A stretch of 64,000 bases of DNA from Mycolicibacterium aubagnense. Its GTDB lineage: Bacteria > Actinomycetota > Actinomycetes > Mycobacteriales > Mycobacteriaceae. The notes under the pieces are model-generated. The model was not told where the DNA came from. It saw nothing but the letters and a program-made list of their open reading frames with translations, and ran no database searches. The translations under genes and the position numbers were made by a program. Shown here piece after piece: positions 44,542 to 56,777 of this stretch; the first letter of the stretch is position 1, and the number at the start of each line of letters is the position of its first letter. The stretch lies in contig NZ_AP022577.1 in NCBI RefSeq assembly GCF_010730955.1, positions 682,001 to 746,000 on the forward strand, given 5' to 3'.

Positions 44542-45893
44542 ACATCGGCCTGCTCGACGGCTGGCTACCCATGCTCATCCAGGCGGTGACGGCGGTGGCG
44601 CTGGTGTTGGCCGTCGGCCGGCGGTCGCCCGGCTGGTTCCGGCGCTGGCTGCCGGTGGCTGTCGGCACCGGCGTCGTTCTGGCGCTGGCGTGCGGCTGGT
44701 TCATCTCCGACCAAGGCCTCGCCGGGGGCCCGGCACCGGTGTCGCTATGGGTGTGGATTGCGCTGACCGGGGTTGCCCTCGTGGTCGCGATCGCGGGGTG
44801 GCCCGGGCTGCACTGGTGGCGCCGCGCGCTGTCCGTCGCGGTGGTGCCGCTGTGCGTGGTCTGCGCGGGCCTGGCGGTGAACACCTGGACGGGTTACCTG
44901 CCCACAGTGGAGGCCCTGTGGCAGCGGGCCACCGGCGCCGAGTTGCGCGGCCAGGTCGACCTGGACACGGCGCTGACCATGCGCCGGGGCGGCGAGCGGC
45001 CACCGCACGGCCTTCTTGTGCCGGTGCAGATTCCGACCGACGCGTCAGGCTTCCGCGCTCGCCCCGAGCTGGTCTACCTGCCACCGGCGTGGTTCGCCCC
45101 CGATGCGCCGCCGTTTCCGGTGGTGGTGATGGTGGGCGGCGAGTTCGGGTGGCCGGCCGACTGGCCCACTGCGGGCGGCGCCAAGCGCACCGCCGACGAT
45201 TTCGCGGCCGCCCACGGCGGCAACGCACCGATCCTGGTGTTCGTCGACACCAGCGGCCAGTTCAGCAACGACACCGAATGCGTCAACGGCCCCCGCGGCA
45301 TGGCCGCCGACCATCTCACCAAAGACGTTGTGCCATATGTGACTTCGACGTTCTCGGCCAATCCCGACCCGTCGCGCTGGGGCATCGTCGGTTGGTCTGC
45401 CGGTGGGACGTGCGCGGTGATGACCACGGTGATGCACCCCGAGCTGTTCCAGACCTTTGTCGACATGGACGGCCAGCTCGGACCCAACGCGGGATCGCAA
45501 CCGCAGACCATCGCGCGGCTGTTCGGCGGTGACGCGGCCGCGTTCGCGCAATTCGATCCGACGACGGTGGTCCGCAAGCACGGGCCCTACTCCGGGGTCG
45601 CCGGCTGGTTCGCGGTGTCCGAGAGCGGACCGGTGGTCCATCAGCCGGGCCAGGCCGGCCCCGCACCCGACCTCGACCCGCCGGCGAACCCGGAGAGCCA
45701 CACCGCCGTCGCCAACTACCTGTGCGCCACGGTCAGCGCCGCCGGAATCGAGTGCTCGGTGGTCCCGCACGGCGGTGACCACACGTTCCCCAGTGCCGCA
45801 GACGTATTCGCGCAGGCCCTGCCGTGGCTGGCCGGACGGCTCTTCACCCCCGGCGTGCCGGCGATCGGTTTGCCGGGTGCAACGCCGCACTGA
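44538..45893 (+). CDS. Membrane-anchored esterase (alpha/beta hydrolase, Ag85-like esterase type)
   Basis: 451 residues. Four N-terminal membrane helices (residues about 5-130) are followed by an exported esterase domain: VVMVGGEFGWPADW, the nucleophile elbow IVGWSAGGTCAVM with Ser near 287, and a His in HGGDHTFPSAADVF near 410. This layout is shared with mycobacterial and corynebacterial cell-wall esterases. It overlaps the lipase-like gene by four bases; an active esterase paired with an inactive lipase is notable. The stop is 101 bases before glcB. Confidence 0.87.
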   Translation: MNIGLLDGWLPMLIQAVTAVALVLAVGRRSPGWFRRWLPVAVGTGVVLALACGWFISDQGLAGGPAPVSLWVWIALTGVALVVAIAGWPGLHWWRRALSVAVVPLCVVCAGLAVNTWTGYLPTVEALWQRATGAELRGQVDLDTALTMRRGGERPPHGLLVPVQIPTDASGFRARPELVYLPPAWFAPDAPPFPVVVMVGGEFGWPADWPTAGGAKRTADDFAAAHGGNAPILVFVDTSGQFSNDTECVNGPRGMAADHLTKDVVPYVTSTFSANPDPSRWGIVGWSAGGTCAVMTTVMHPELFQTFVDMDGQLGPNAGSQPQTIARLFGGDAAAFAQFDPTTVVRKHGPYSGVAGWFAVSESGPVVHQPGQAGPAPDLDPPANPESHTAVANYLCATVSAAGIECSVVPHGGDHTFPSAADVFAQALPWLAGRLFTPGVPAIGLPGATPH

Positions 45894-45938
45894 CGGTGTG
45901 ACGGGGTTCTCATTGGCCGACACGCCGGTGAGCTGCGG

Positions 45939-45952
45939 TTACCCACGGGTAA
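45939..45952 (+). promoter_or_regulatory. Dyad in the glcB promoter region
   Basis: TTACCC-ac-GGGTAA is a perfect 6-2-6 dyad, overlapping a possible -10 box TAAAGT (45950-45955), about 43 bases before the glcB ATG. It could be the operator of a regulator of the glyoxylate shunt; the protein is unknown. Confidence 0.45.
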
Positions 45953-45994
45953 AGTGGATGGTCGCTGTGTGGGCTGCTTAGGAGGAAGAACAAA

Positions 45995-48226
45995 ATGACT
46001 GATCGTGTGACGGTGGGAAATCTGCGGGTGGCCCGCGTACTGCACGATTTCATCTCGGGCGAGGCTCTGCCCGGCACCGGGGTCGATCCGGACAGCTTCT
46101 GGGCCGGGGTGGACAAGGTCGTCACCGACCTGACCCCGAAGAACCAGGACCTGCTGGCCCGCCGTGACGACCTCCAGGCGCAGATCGACAAGTGGCACCG
46201 GGCCCGCGTCATCGATCCCGTCGACACCGACGAGTTCAAGACCTCGTACCAGGAGTTCCTCTCCGAGATCGGCTACCTGCAGCCGGAACCGGCCGACTTC
46301 AGCATCACGACCTCGGGCGTCGACCCGGAGATCACGAGCACGTCGGGACCGCAGCTGGTGGTGCCGATCCTCAACGCCCGGTTCGCGCTCAACGCGGCCA
46401 ACGCCCGCTGGGGCTCGCTGTACGACGCGCTGTACGGCACGGACGTCATCTCCGACGAGGACGGCGCCGCGGCCGGCTCCGGCTACAACAAGGTCCGCGG
46501 CGACAAGGTGATCGCCTACGCCCGGGGCTTCCTGGACCAGGCCGTCCCGCTCGCGGCCGGCTCGTGGGCCGACATCACGGGCCTGAAGATCGATGCGGAA
46601 GATGAAGCGCACCAGCTCCTCGCGGAACTCGGTGACGGCCTGTCGACCGGCCTGGCCAACCCCCAGGAGTTCGTCGGCTACACCGGCAAGCTCGGTGACT
46701 CGGCGTGGTCGGTGCTGCTGGTCCACCACGGCCTGCACATCGAAATCCTGGTCGACCCCTCCTCGCCGGTCGGCTCGACCGACCAGGCCGGCATCAAGGA
46801 CGTCGTGCTGGAATCCGCGATCACCACGATCATGGACTTCGAGGACTCGGTCGCGGCCGTCGACGCCGACGACAAGGTGCTGGGTTACCGCAACTGGCTG
46901 GGCCTGAACAAGGGCGACCTGTCGGAAGAGGTCAGCAAGGGCGGCAAGACCTTCACTCGCACGCTGAACCCGGACCGTGTCTTCACCACCCCGGACGGCG
47001 AAGGTGAACTGACCCTGCCCGGCCGCAGCCTGCTGTTCGTGCGCAACGTCGGTCACCTCATGACCAATGACGCCATTGTCATGGTCGGCGACGGCGGCGA
47101 AGTCACAGAAATCCCCGAGGGCATCCAGGACGCACTGTTCACCGGCCTCATCGCCATGCACGGCCTGAAGTCGACCGAGGAGAACGGCGAGCTGACCAAC
47201 AGCCGCACCGGCTCGGTCTACATCGTGAAGCCGAAGATGCACGGCCCCGACGAGGTCGCCTTCACCTGCGAGCTCTTCAGCCGCGTCGAGGACGTCCTCG
47301 GCCTGCCCGAAGCCACGCTCAAGGTCGGCATCATGGACGAGGAGCGCCGGACCACGGTCAACCTCAAGGCGTGTATCAAGGCCGCCGCCGACCGGGTCGT
47401 GTTCATCAACACCGGCTTCCTGGACCGCACCGGCGACGAAATCCACACCTCGATGGAGGCCGGCCCGATGGTGCGCAAGGGCACCATGAAGAGCCAGACC
47501 TGGATCAAGGCCTACGAGGACGCCAACGTCGACGCCGGGCTGGCGTGCGGCCTGGCCGGACGTGCCCAGATCGGCAAGGGCATGTGGGCCATGACCGATC
47601 TGATGGCCGAGATGGTCAAGCAGAAGATCTCCCAGCCGCAGGCCGGCGCCACCACCGCGTGGGTGCCGTCACCCACCGGCGCCACCCTGCACGCCATGCA
47701 CTACCACCAGGTCGATGTGCCAGAGGTGCAGAAGGAGCTGGCCGGCAAGAAGCGCACCACGCTCACCGAGTTGCTGACCATCCCCCTGGCCAAGGAGCTG
47801 GCCTGGGCACCCGAGGAAATCCACGAAGAGATCGACAACAACTGCCAGTCGATCCTCGGCTATGTGGTGCGCTGGATCGACGCGGGCGTCGGCTGCTCGA
47901 AGGTGCCGGACATCCACAACATCGCCCTCATGGAGGACCGCGCCACGCTGCGCATCTCCAGCCAGCTGCTGGCCAACTGGCTGCGGCACGGCGTCATCAC
48001 CGAGGACGACGTGAAGGCCAGCCTGCGCCGCATGGCGGCGGTGGTCGACGAGCAGAACGCCGGCGATCCCGCATACCTGCCGATGGCTCCGGACCCGGAG
48101 GGCAGCATCGCCTTCCAGGCCGCGCAGGAGCTGATTCTGGAAGGGTGCAGCCAGCCCAACGGCTACACCGAGCCGATCCTGCATCGGCGCCGGCGGGAGT
48201 TCAAGGCCGCACACGCCGGTTCGTGA
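45995..48226 (+). CDS. glcB: Malate synthase G
   Basis: 743 residues, full length for the G isoform (Rv1837c is 741). Characteristic stretches: [17 protein letters not shown], the catalytic-region [15 protein letters not shown], and [22 protein letters not shown] and [14 protein letters not shown] near the end. It condenses glyoxylate with acetyl-CoA to malate, closing the glyoxylate shunt during growth on fatty acids. A strong AGGAGGAAG precedes the ATG. Confidence 0.98.
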   Translation: MTDRVTVGNLRVARVLHDFISGEALPGTGVDPDSFWAGVDKVVTDLTPKNQDLLARRDDLQAQIDKWHRARVIDPVDTDEFKTSYQEFLSEIGYLQPEPADFSITTSGVDPEITSTSGPQLVVPILNARFALNAANARWGSLYDALYGTDVISDEDGAAAGSGYNKVRGDKVIAYARGFLDQAVPLAAGSWADITGLKIDAEDEAHQLLAELGDGLSTGLANPQEFVGYTGKLGDSAWSVLLVHHGLHIEILVDPSSPVGSTDQAGIKDVVLESAITTIMDFEDSVAAVDADDKVLGYRNWLGLNKGDLSEEVSKGGKTFTRTLNPDRVFTTPDGEGELTLPGRSLLFVRNVGHLMTNDAIVMVGDGGEVTEIPEGIQDALFTGLIAMHGLKSTEENGELTNSRTGSVYIVKPKMHGPDEVAFTCELFSRVEDVLGLPEATLKVGIMDEERRTTVNLKACIKAAADRVVFINTGFLDRTGDEIHTSMEAGPMVRKGTMKSQTWIKAYEDANVDAGLACGLAGRAQIGKGMWAMTDLMAEMVKQKISQPQAGATTAWVPSPTGATLHAMHYHQVDVPEVQKELAGKKRTTLTELLTIPLAKELAWAPEEIHEEIDNNCQSILGYVVRWIDAGVGCSKVPDIHNIALMEDRATLRISSQLLANWLRHGVITEDDVKASLRRMAAVVDEQNAGDPAYLPMAPDPEGSIAFQAAQELILEGCSQPNGYTEPILHRRRREFKAAHAGS

Positions 48227-48324
48227 ACGGTTAACTCCCCCATCATCGTTGATTAAAATTCGGCGGGCCCGCGTCATTCGACACGGGTCCGCCGATTGCA
48301 CGCCGACACCAGGAGCAGACACTA

Positions 48325-50439
48325 ATGGGTAGGCACAGAGCTCCCGACGACGACGAATCAAACGCCGACGAATCACGCGACGACGAAACATCACACTTTG
48401 ACGCGTTGTCGCCGGACATTCCGGAAGCCGGCGAACCCGCCGGCGCACCGGGTTTCCGGGTCCCGGATGACTGGGCCGAGATGCACGGGATGCCGCCCGC
48501 CGCCACGCCGCCTGCCGCCACCCCACCCGCCGGTACCGGCGATCGGTACGAGACCGACGAACCCGACGACGCTGATTTCGCCGCCGAGCCGGCTGCCGGC
48601 TACCCGGGCGACGACCAGCCCGATTTCACCGGGGCCGACAGCATCACCCAGGCATTCCCGTCCGTCCCGCGCCGGGCTTCCGTCCGTGCGCACGGTGGCG
48701 ACTGGGAGGGTGGCGAATGGACGGGCAGCCACCGGGCCATCCAGACCAAACGCCGCGGGGTCAGCGTCGGGGTCATCGCAGCGCTCGTGACCGTCGTGGT
48801 CGTGGTCGCTGCCGTGATCCTGTGGCGTTTCTTCGGCAGCGTGCTGTCCGACCGCAGCCGGGAAGCCTCGGCGCGGTGCGTGTCGGGCTCGGTCAGCGTG
48901 CCCGTGCTGGCCGATCCGTCGATCTCCGATCAGCTCGGCGCGCTGGCCGGCAAGTACAACCAGACCGCCGCCCCCATCGGCGACAAGTGCGCCAAGGTCG
49001 AGGTCAAGGCGACCGATCCGACCTCCGTCGTCGACGGAATGGCCAACAAGTGGCCGGCGAACCTGGGACCGCGCCCGGCGCTGTGGGTCCCGGCCAGCTC
49101 GGTGTCGGCGGCCCGGCTGATCGCGGGTGCAGGCGAGCAGACGATCAGTGGTGAAGCGAAGTCGCTGGCCACCTCCCCTGTCCTGTTGGCGGTCCGGCCA
49201 CAACTGAAAGACGCGCTCGCCCAGCAGAATTGGGGCACGCTGCCCGCGCTCCAGACGACGCCGACGGCATTGGACGGCCTGAGCCTGCCCGGCTGGGGTT
49301 CGCTGCGGCTGGCGCTGCCGACCGTCGAGAACAGTGACGCGGCCTACCTGGCGGCCGAGGCCATCGCCTCCGCCGCGGCCAATGGTGCACCGGCCAACGC
49401 CGGTGCCGGCGCCGTGCACCGCTTGATGGCCGCGCAGCCGAAGCTCTCGGACCCCAAGGCCTCGACGGCGCTCGATGCGCTGATCGCCGCGAGCGACCCG
49501 GCCACCGCGCCGGTGCACGCCGTCGTCACCACCGAGCAGCAGCTCTACCAGCAGTCGCAACACACCGACAACGCCAAGGGCAAGCTGGCGGCCTGGCTGC
49601 CACCGGGCGCACCGGCGGTCGCCGACTACCCGGCCGTGCTGCTCGCGGGCGAGGGCCTGTCGCACGAGGAGATCACGGCGGCAAGCGAATTCGAACGCTT
49701 CCTGCGCAAGCCCGAACAGCTCGCCGAGCTCTCAAGGGCCGGCTTCCGCGTCAACGGCGGCACTCCCCCGCAGAACGACGTGCTGAACCTCGGCTCGCTG
49801 CCCGACGCTCTCTCGATCGGCGATACCGGCACGCGCGCCACACTGGCCAACGCCGTCGGCGGTACCTCGAAGAGCGCTGCCGTGACGATCATGCTGGACC
49901 AGTCGATGCCCACCACCGACGGCGCCAAGACCCGGCTGGGCAACGTGACCACTGCGCTGATGGACCGGGTCAAGGCGATGTCGCCGAACAGCTCGGTGGG
50001 CCTGTGGACGTTCGACGGCGTGTCCGGCCGCACCGAGATTCCCGTCGCGCCGCTCAGCGACCAGTCGCATTCGACGCAGCTGATCTCGAACCTGAACAAC
50101 CAGAGCTCTTCGGGCGGCGGTCACGTCTCGTTCACGACACTGCGCATGCTCTACGGCGACGCGATGTCGAAATACGTCGACGGGCAGGCCAATTCGATCC
50201 TGTTGATCACCTCGGGACCCCACACCGACCAGTCGATGGACGGTCAGGGCCTGCAGGACTACATCAAGTCGGCGTTCGACCCGGGCCGCCCGGTGGCCGT
50301 CAACGTCATCGACATCGGCACCGACTCGGACGGCTCGACCTGGCAGGCCGTCTCGCAGCTCACTGGCGGCACGTTCACCAGCGTGCCCACGTCCGCGTCC
50401 CCCGAACTGGCGAACGCGGTGGCGGCGGCCCTGCCCTAG
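48325..50439 (+). CDS. Membrane-anchored VWA/substrate-binding-like protein (Rv1836c type)
   Basis: 704 residues. An acidic, Pro-rich cytoplasmic N-terminus (about 145 residues) precedes one helix (GVSVGVIAALVTVVVVVAAVILW) and an exported part made of a periplasmic-binding-like domain (about 175-450) and a C-terminal VWA domain. The metal site DxSxS is degenerate: LDQSMPTTDG keeps Asp and the first Ser only. Rv1836c has the same plan; function unknown. It follows glcB, as in M. tuberculosis, and ends before a bidirectional terminator. Confidence 0.88.
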   Translation: MGRHRAPDDDESNADESRDDETSHFDALSPDIPEAGEPAGAPGFRVPDDWAEMHGMPPAATPPAATPPAGTGDRYETDEPDDADFAAEPAAGYPGDDQPDFTGADSITQAFPSVPRRASVRAHGGDWEGGEWTGSHRAIQTKRRGVSVGVIAALVTVVVVVAAVILWRFFGSVLSDRSREASARCVSGSVSVPVLADPSISDQLGALAGKYNQTAAPIGDKCAKVEVKATDPTSVVDGMANKWPANLGPRPALWVPASSVSAARLIAGAGEQTISGEAKSLATSPVLLAVRPQLKDALAQQNWGTLPALQTTPTALDGLSLPGWGSLRLALPTVENSDAAYLAAEAIASAAANGAPANAGAGAVHRLMAAQPKLSDPKASTALDALIAASDPATAPVHAVVTTEQQLYQQSQHTDNAKGKLAAWLPPGAPAVADYPAVLLAGEGLSHEEITAASEFERFLRKPEQLAELSRAGFRVNGGTPPQNDVLNLGSLPDALSIGDTGTRATLANAVGGTSKSAAVTIMLDQSMPTTDGAKTRLGNVTTALMDRVKAMSPNSSVGLWTFDGVSGRTEIPVAPLSDQSHSTQLISNLNNQSSSGGGHVSFTTLRMLYGDAMSKYVDGQANSILLITSGPHTDQSMDGQGLQDYIKSAFDPGRPVAVNVIDIGTDSDGSTWQAVSQLTGGTFTSVPTSASPELANAVAAALP

Positions 50440-50496
50440 CGAGCCTCACTTCCCGCGAGCGTGCGTGTCTGCCTGCAACACGCCGCGGCGGATGTA

Positions 50497-50537
50497 CAAA
50501 AACGTCCCGCTCAGCCTCTCTGAGCGGGACGTTTTTG
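50497..50537. terminator. Bidirectional intrinsic terminator
   Basis: AAAAACGTCCCGCTCAG pairs fully with CTGAGCGGGACGTTTTT around a five-base loop: a textbook terminator with a T-run on each strand, between the convergent Rv1836c-type gene and gcvB. Confidence 0.95.
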
Positions 50538-50559
50538 CGTGCCTCCAACGTGTGAGCGG

Positions 50560-53430
<2,871 letters not shown>

Positions 53431-53472
53431 GACGGCCTCTCCAGACGTTCAGGCTCGGGGCAGGCATGCCAC

Positions 53473-53490
53473 GGAACCGCTTGCGGTTCC
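53473..53490 (-). promoter_or_regulatory. Hairpin between riboswitch and gcvB
   Basis: GGAACCGC-tt-GCGGTTCC is a perfect 8-bp hairpin directly after the second aptamer, about 43 bases before the gcvB ATG. It may be part of the expression platform; there is no T-run, so it is not a simple terminator. Confidence 0.5.
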
Positions 53491-53682
53491 TCCCCCTCTG
53501 TCGTCGGTGCCTGAGAGATTCGGCCCGACGACGTGGTCGGCCTTTCCCCATGGGCGGGCGAGTCACAGCTCGCCGCTTTCCAGAGGCATCGGGCTCCGGC
53601 GCGGTCCGGGGGCCTGAGAGGTTGATGGAGAGGTATTGCTCCTTCGGCGTCCATGGCTGGCGGCCACAGAACTCTCCCGCGT
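53491..53682 (-). promoter_or_regulatory. Tandem glycine riboswitch
   Basis: Read on the minus strand there are two aptamers. The first has CGCCGAAGGAGCAA, then CCTCTCAGGC, and ends CTCTGGAAAG; the second has GGGGAAAGGCCGAC, then AATCTCTCAGGCACCG and ACAGAGGGGGAGG. The CTCTCAGG core and the GGACAGAGG-like end match the glycine (gcvT) riboswitch family. It activates gcvB when glycine is abundant. About 50 bases of coding-free leader precede the gene start. Confidence 0.93.
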
Positions 53683-53765
53683 CGGGACGATGCGCGCGCC
53701 AGTCTACCGGTCGGTCACCACGCCCCTCCACGAACTGGCGGCGACCCCGCTTGCGGGGAACAGCA

Positions 53766-53796
53766 AACTGCCCCTCTCCGCGGGAAAGGGGCAGTT
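53766..53796 (-). terminator. Terminator of resR
   Basis: AACTGCCCCT pairs with AGGGGCAGTT around an 11-base loop, 23 bases after the resR stop. On the minus strand it is followed by TGCTG, so no T-run beyond the stem's own TT. Confidence 0.6.
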
Positions 53797-53818
53797 CTGG
53801 GTCTTGTGGTGGGAGAAC

Positions 53819-54445
53819 TCAGCCGATCTTGCGGTCGCGCTGCTTGCGCCGGGATGCGAGCTCGTCCTCTGGTGCGGCGATGGACTCGCCGCCGTCGGCC
53901 CGCTCCCCCGGGAAGTCGGCGATGGCGCCGGTCAGCTCACGCATGGCACCCGAGACCGCGATGCCGAACACGCCCTGACCGCCCTGCAACAGGTCGACGA
54001 CCTCTTCGGCGGACGTGCACTCGTACACCGTGGTGCCATCCGAGAAGAGCGTGATGTTGGCCAGGTCGTGGACGCCGCGCTGGCGCAGGTGATCAACCGC
54101 GACGCGGATGTTGTGCAGCGAGATACCGGTGTCGAGCAGGCGCTTGACGATCTTGAGGACCAGGATGTCCTTGAACGAGTACAGGCGCTGGCTGCCGGAG
54201 CCGGCGGCGCCGCGGATCGACGGGACGACCAGCGAGGTGCGGGCCCAGTAGTCCAGCTGGCGGTAGGTGATGCCGGCGATCTGGCAGGCACTCGGCCCGC
54301 GGTAACCGACCAGTTCGTCGGGCACAGACTCGTCGGGGAACAGGCCTGCCTGCACCGGCACGGGAGCCGGCTTCGGGGCGGCCTGCTCAGGCGCGCCGTT
54401 GGTCGTCAGGTCCAACTGCTCTTGACGTGGCGTCTCGTCGCCCAC
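53819..54445 (-). CDS. resR: MerR-type regulator ResR/McdR (Rv1830 type)
   Basis: 208 residues from GTG 54445. The DNA-binding winged helix is central (YRGPSACQIAGITYRQLDYWARTSLVVPS and RLYSFKDILVLKIVKRLLDTG), with a Pro-rich N-terminus and a polar tail. Rv1830 was named resR after variants that give M. tuberculosis antibiotic resilience, and also mcdR for its effect on cell division. It lies between gcvB and Rv1829-type genes as in M. tuberculosis. Two perfect dyads lie upstream and may be operators. Confidence 0.92.
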   Translation of the reverse strand: MGDETPRQEQLDLTTNGAPEQAAPKPAPVPVQAGLFPDESVPDELVGYRGPSACQIAGITYRQLDYWARTSLVVPSIRGAAGSGSQRLYSFKDILVLKIVKRLLDTGISLHNIRVAVDHLRQRGVHDLANITLFSDGTTVYECTSAEEVVDLLQGGQGVFGIAVSGAMRELTGAIADFPGERADGGESIAAPEDELASRRKQRDRKIG

Positions 54446-54512
54446 TGCCTGATCCTCTCGCCGATCGAACTAACCTGCCTGGCGGCCACTGCTGCTCGGC
54501 GGGCATGTCCGC

Positions 54513-54531
54513 TGCTCGAATGTGTCGAGCA
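54513..54531. promoter_or_regulatory. Perfect 7-5-7 dyad upstream of resR
   Basis: TGCTCGA-atgtg-TCGAGCA, about 70 bases before the resR start and overlapping a TATGCT -10-like box on the minus strand. A fitting size for a MerR-type operator, so autoregulation is possible. Confidence 0.5.
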
Positions 54532-54612
54532 TACGCTTCCCGCCGGGCTACTTCAGCCCATCGGCGGTGAGCCGCCGGCCGAGCTGTTGCCAGAACGAGG
54601 AAAGTATGTGGC

Positions 54613-54631
54613 GCAGATTGATCGAATCTGC
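54613..54631. promoter_or_regulatory. Second perfect 7-5-7 dyad upstream of resR
   Basis: GCAGATT-gatcg-AATCTGC, exactly 100 bases from the first dyad and of the same geometry but different sequence. It lies in the 357-base stretch 54446-54802 that has no supported gene. Confidence 0.4.
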
Positions 54632-54734
54632 AAACGGCGCACCGCGTGTCGACGCCTGCTGACCTAACTGAGATGCATCCGTGACAACGTCCACGCGGGC
54701 GTTCGGTAGGTCGCGCTGTGCCCGATTTGCCGAA

Positions 54735-54763
54735 CTCTCCCCCGCGAGCGGGAGGTACCCCCA
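54735..54763. repeat. Possible dispersed short repeat
   Basis: The segment CCCCCGCGAGCGGGAGGTAC with flanking bases has an internal CCCGC-gag-CGGG stem. From memory, near-identical segments are scattered in non-coding DNA of mycobacteria. It occupies part of the 54446-54802 gap. Confidence 0.4.
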
Positions 54764-54802
54764 CAACGCCGCTCGTACCTCGCCGCGTGATCGTCGTCCG
54801 GC

Positions 54803-55297
54803 CTAAGTGGCCTTGAAATCGTCCGGAGAAATGCTGTCGAGGAACTCCTTGAACTTCTCGACCTCGTCCTCACGCACCGGACCCGACGATTCCTCGTCGG
54901 TCTCGTCCGGGATCAGCAGACCGGCTTCGGCGAGCACCGCTTCCTCGACGTAGATCGGCACGCCCATCCGCAGGGCGATGGCCACCGAATCCGACGGCCG
55001 CGCCGACACCGTGATGTCGCGGTCGAACACCAGGTCGGCGTAGAAGGTGCCTTCCTGCAAGTCCACGATGCGCACCTCGCGCAGCGAATGCCCAAGCGCG
55101 GCAATCAAATCCCGGATCAGGTCATGCGTCAGGGGACGAGCCGGCGAGACGCCCTGCTGCTCCAGCGCGATGGCCGCAGCCTCGGATTGGCCGATCCAGA
55201 TCGGCAGATAACGGTCACCGTTCGATTCGCGGAGCAACAGCACGGGCTGGTTCTGCGGCTGCTCCACGCGAATGCCGACCACACGAACCTCGCCCAT
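54803..55297 (-). CDS. DUF151 (bifunctional nuclease family) protein (Rv1829 type)
   Basis: 164 residues. DUF151 pattern: VVGIRVEQPQNQPVLLLRE, YLPIWIGQSEAAAIALEQQG, RPLTHDLIRDLIAALG and ARPSDSVAIALRMGVPIYVEEAVL, then an acidic tail. A plant relative has nuclease activity; the bacterial function is unproven. It lies 52 bases after the Rv1828-type gene in the conserved order Rv1827-Rv1828-Rv1829-Rv1830. Confidence 0.92.
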   Translation of the reverse strand: MGEVRVVGIRVEQPQNQPVLLLRESNGDRYLPIWIGQSEAAAIALEQQGVSPARPLTHDLIRDLIAALGHSLREVRIVDLQEGTFYADLVFDRDITVSARPSDSVAIALRMGVPIYVEEAVLAEAGLLIPDETDEESSGPVREDEVEKFKEFLDSISPDDFKAT

Positions 55298-55349
55298 CAG
55301 CGTCTGCCCTCCGCAATCCGTGTGCCATCAACGAATTCGAGTCTAGTCC

Positions 55350-56084
55350 TCAGCGATCGAGAACGTCGCGCACCGCGGACTTGATCAGTGACGTGTGCAG
55401 CGTGATGGCGAGCGCAGCGACCTCACGGGCCAGCTCGTCGGCCCGGTCGCGGGCCCCGGCGTTGCCGGCCTTGCCGATGGGCCCGGCGATCTGGGCGATC
55501 AGGTCCGACTGCCGGTCGGCCGCGGAGCGGAAGGCCCTCAGGTGCCGCGGCTCGACACCGTATTCGCCAAGGGCATGGGCGCACTGCGCGATGACCACGG
55601 CGTGTTCGTCGAAGAACCCGGCCGGGCCGGGGATGATCACGCCGCTCTTGACCAGAGCGGACAGCAGTTCCGACGTGATGCCGGAACGCTGCAGCAGGTC
55701 CTCGCGGCTGAGCCGGACCTGAGCAGGCGCGACGTCAGCCCGGCCACCGGCCGGGTCGCTGTCGAGATCGGGCACCAATTTCGGTCCGCCATAAGCGGAT
55801 CCGCCCGACGGCAGAGCACCGTCGGGCTGGGCGTCCAGCTGGGCCTTGATGACCTTCAACGGCAGGTACTGATCGCGCTGCGCCGACAGGATGAACCGCA
55901 GCCGGGCGCAGTCATAGGCCGTAAAACGACGGTAGCCCGACCCAGTGCGTTCGGGCGTGACCAGACCCTGTTCCTCCAGGAACCGGATCTTGGAGATCGT
56001 CACATCCGGGAAATCGGGTCGGAGCAGATCGAACACCGCTCCGATCGACATCCCGGCCACTGCACTGCGGTCGGGCTGCGTCAT
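55350..56084 (-). CDS. MerR-family transcriptional regulator (Rv1828 type)
   Basis: 244 residues. N-terminal MerR winged helix ([42 protein letters not shown]), a linker of about 50 residues, and a C-terminal helical domain with [30 protein letters not shown]. Rv1828 has been studied structurally as a MerR-type regulator. It begins 16 bases after garA, so both may be one transcript. Confidence 0.93.
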   Translation of the reverse strand: MTQPDRSAVAGMSIGAVFDLLRPDFPDVTISKIRFLEEQGLVTPERTGSGYRRFTAYDCARLRFILSAQRDQYLPLKVIKAQLDAQPDGALPSGGSAYGGPKLVPDLDSDPAGGRADVAPAQVRLSREDLLQRSGITSELLSALVKSGVIIPGPAGFFDEHAVVIAQCAHALGEYGVEPRHLRAFRSAADRQSDLIAQIAGPIGKAGNAGARDRADELAREVAALAITLHTSLIKSAVRDVLDR

Positions 56085-56100
56085 GGACTGACCGCCGGCT

Positions 56101-56577
56101 CTAACCAGCCGAGCTGTCGTCGGTCTTGGGGCCGGTCAGGAACACGAGGCGGAACTTGCCGATCTGGACCTCGTCGCCGTTGGCCAGCACCGCCGAGTCG
56201 ACGGGCTCGCGGTTGACGTAGGTGCCGTTGAGGCTGCCGACGTCGACCACCTGGAACTCACCGGACTCGAGCCGGAACTCGGCGTGCCGACGGCTGACCG
56301 TCACATCGTCGAGGAAGATGTCACTGTCGGGATGACGGCCCGCCGAGGTGCTCGGCTGATCCAGCAGGAATCGCGAGCCGGCATTCGGCCCGCGCTTGAC
56401 CACCAGCAGGGCCGAGCCCACCGGCAGTCCTTCCACTCCGGAGACGGCACTGGTGCCGCTCGTCGAAGCCGGGGCGTCGAGCTCATTGAGGAAGTCCGCG
56501 CGGAAGACCGATGTGGTCTCCACCGTTGTCTCCTCGGAGCCGAAGTCGGTCCCCGAACCGCTGTCCTTATCCGTCAC
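56101..56577 (-). CDS. garA: FHA-domain regulator GarA
   Basis: 158 residues from GTG 56577. The N-terminal tail has the twin threonines of [10 protein letters not shown], phosphorylated by PknB or PknG in other mycobacteria; the FHA domain follows ([36 protein letters not shown]). Unphosphorylated GarA inhibits 2-oxoglutarate decarboxylase/dehydrogenase and NAD-glutamate dehydrogenase and activates glutamate synthase, so it balances the TCA cycle and nitrogen use. GAGGAG precedes the start. Confidence 0.97.
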   Translation of the reverse strand: MTDKDSGSGTDFGSEETTVETTSVFRADFLNELDAPASTSGTSAVSGVEGLPVGSALLVVKRGPNAGSRFLLDQPSTSAGRHPDSDIFLDDVTVSRRHAEFRLESGEFQVVDVGSLNGTYVNREPVDSAVLANGDEVQIGKFRLVFLTGPKTDDSSAG

Positions 56578-56777
56578 GCGCTGCTCCTCTACTGGCTGCT
56601 GTGGCGCTCTTTTGCACGACCAGCCGGCAAGTGCTGCCAGCAGTCATCGATGTCGCATACGTCCCACTATTGACCGTACCGCGCGGCGCGGGCCAGTGTG
56701 CCCGCCACCGCCGGATCCGCCGAGCCGACTTTGGTGTCGCCACGGCCGAACCGGACCGCAGCACCCTAACAAAGGTG

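Noticed and set aside
45716..47446. 576-codon open frame antisense to glcB and the esterase
   Set aside because: Spans two real genes on the other strand and has no protein-like motif.
54548..54766. 72-codon minus-strand frame in the resR-Rv1829 gap
   Set aside because: No ribosome site, no recognisable domain, and it overlaps a probable dispersed repeat; the gap is treated as regulatory.
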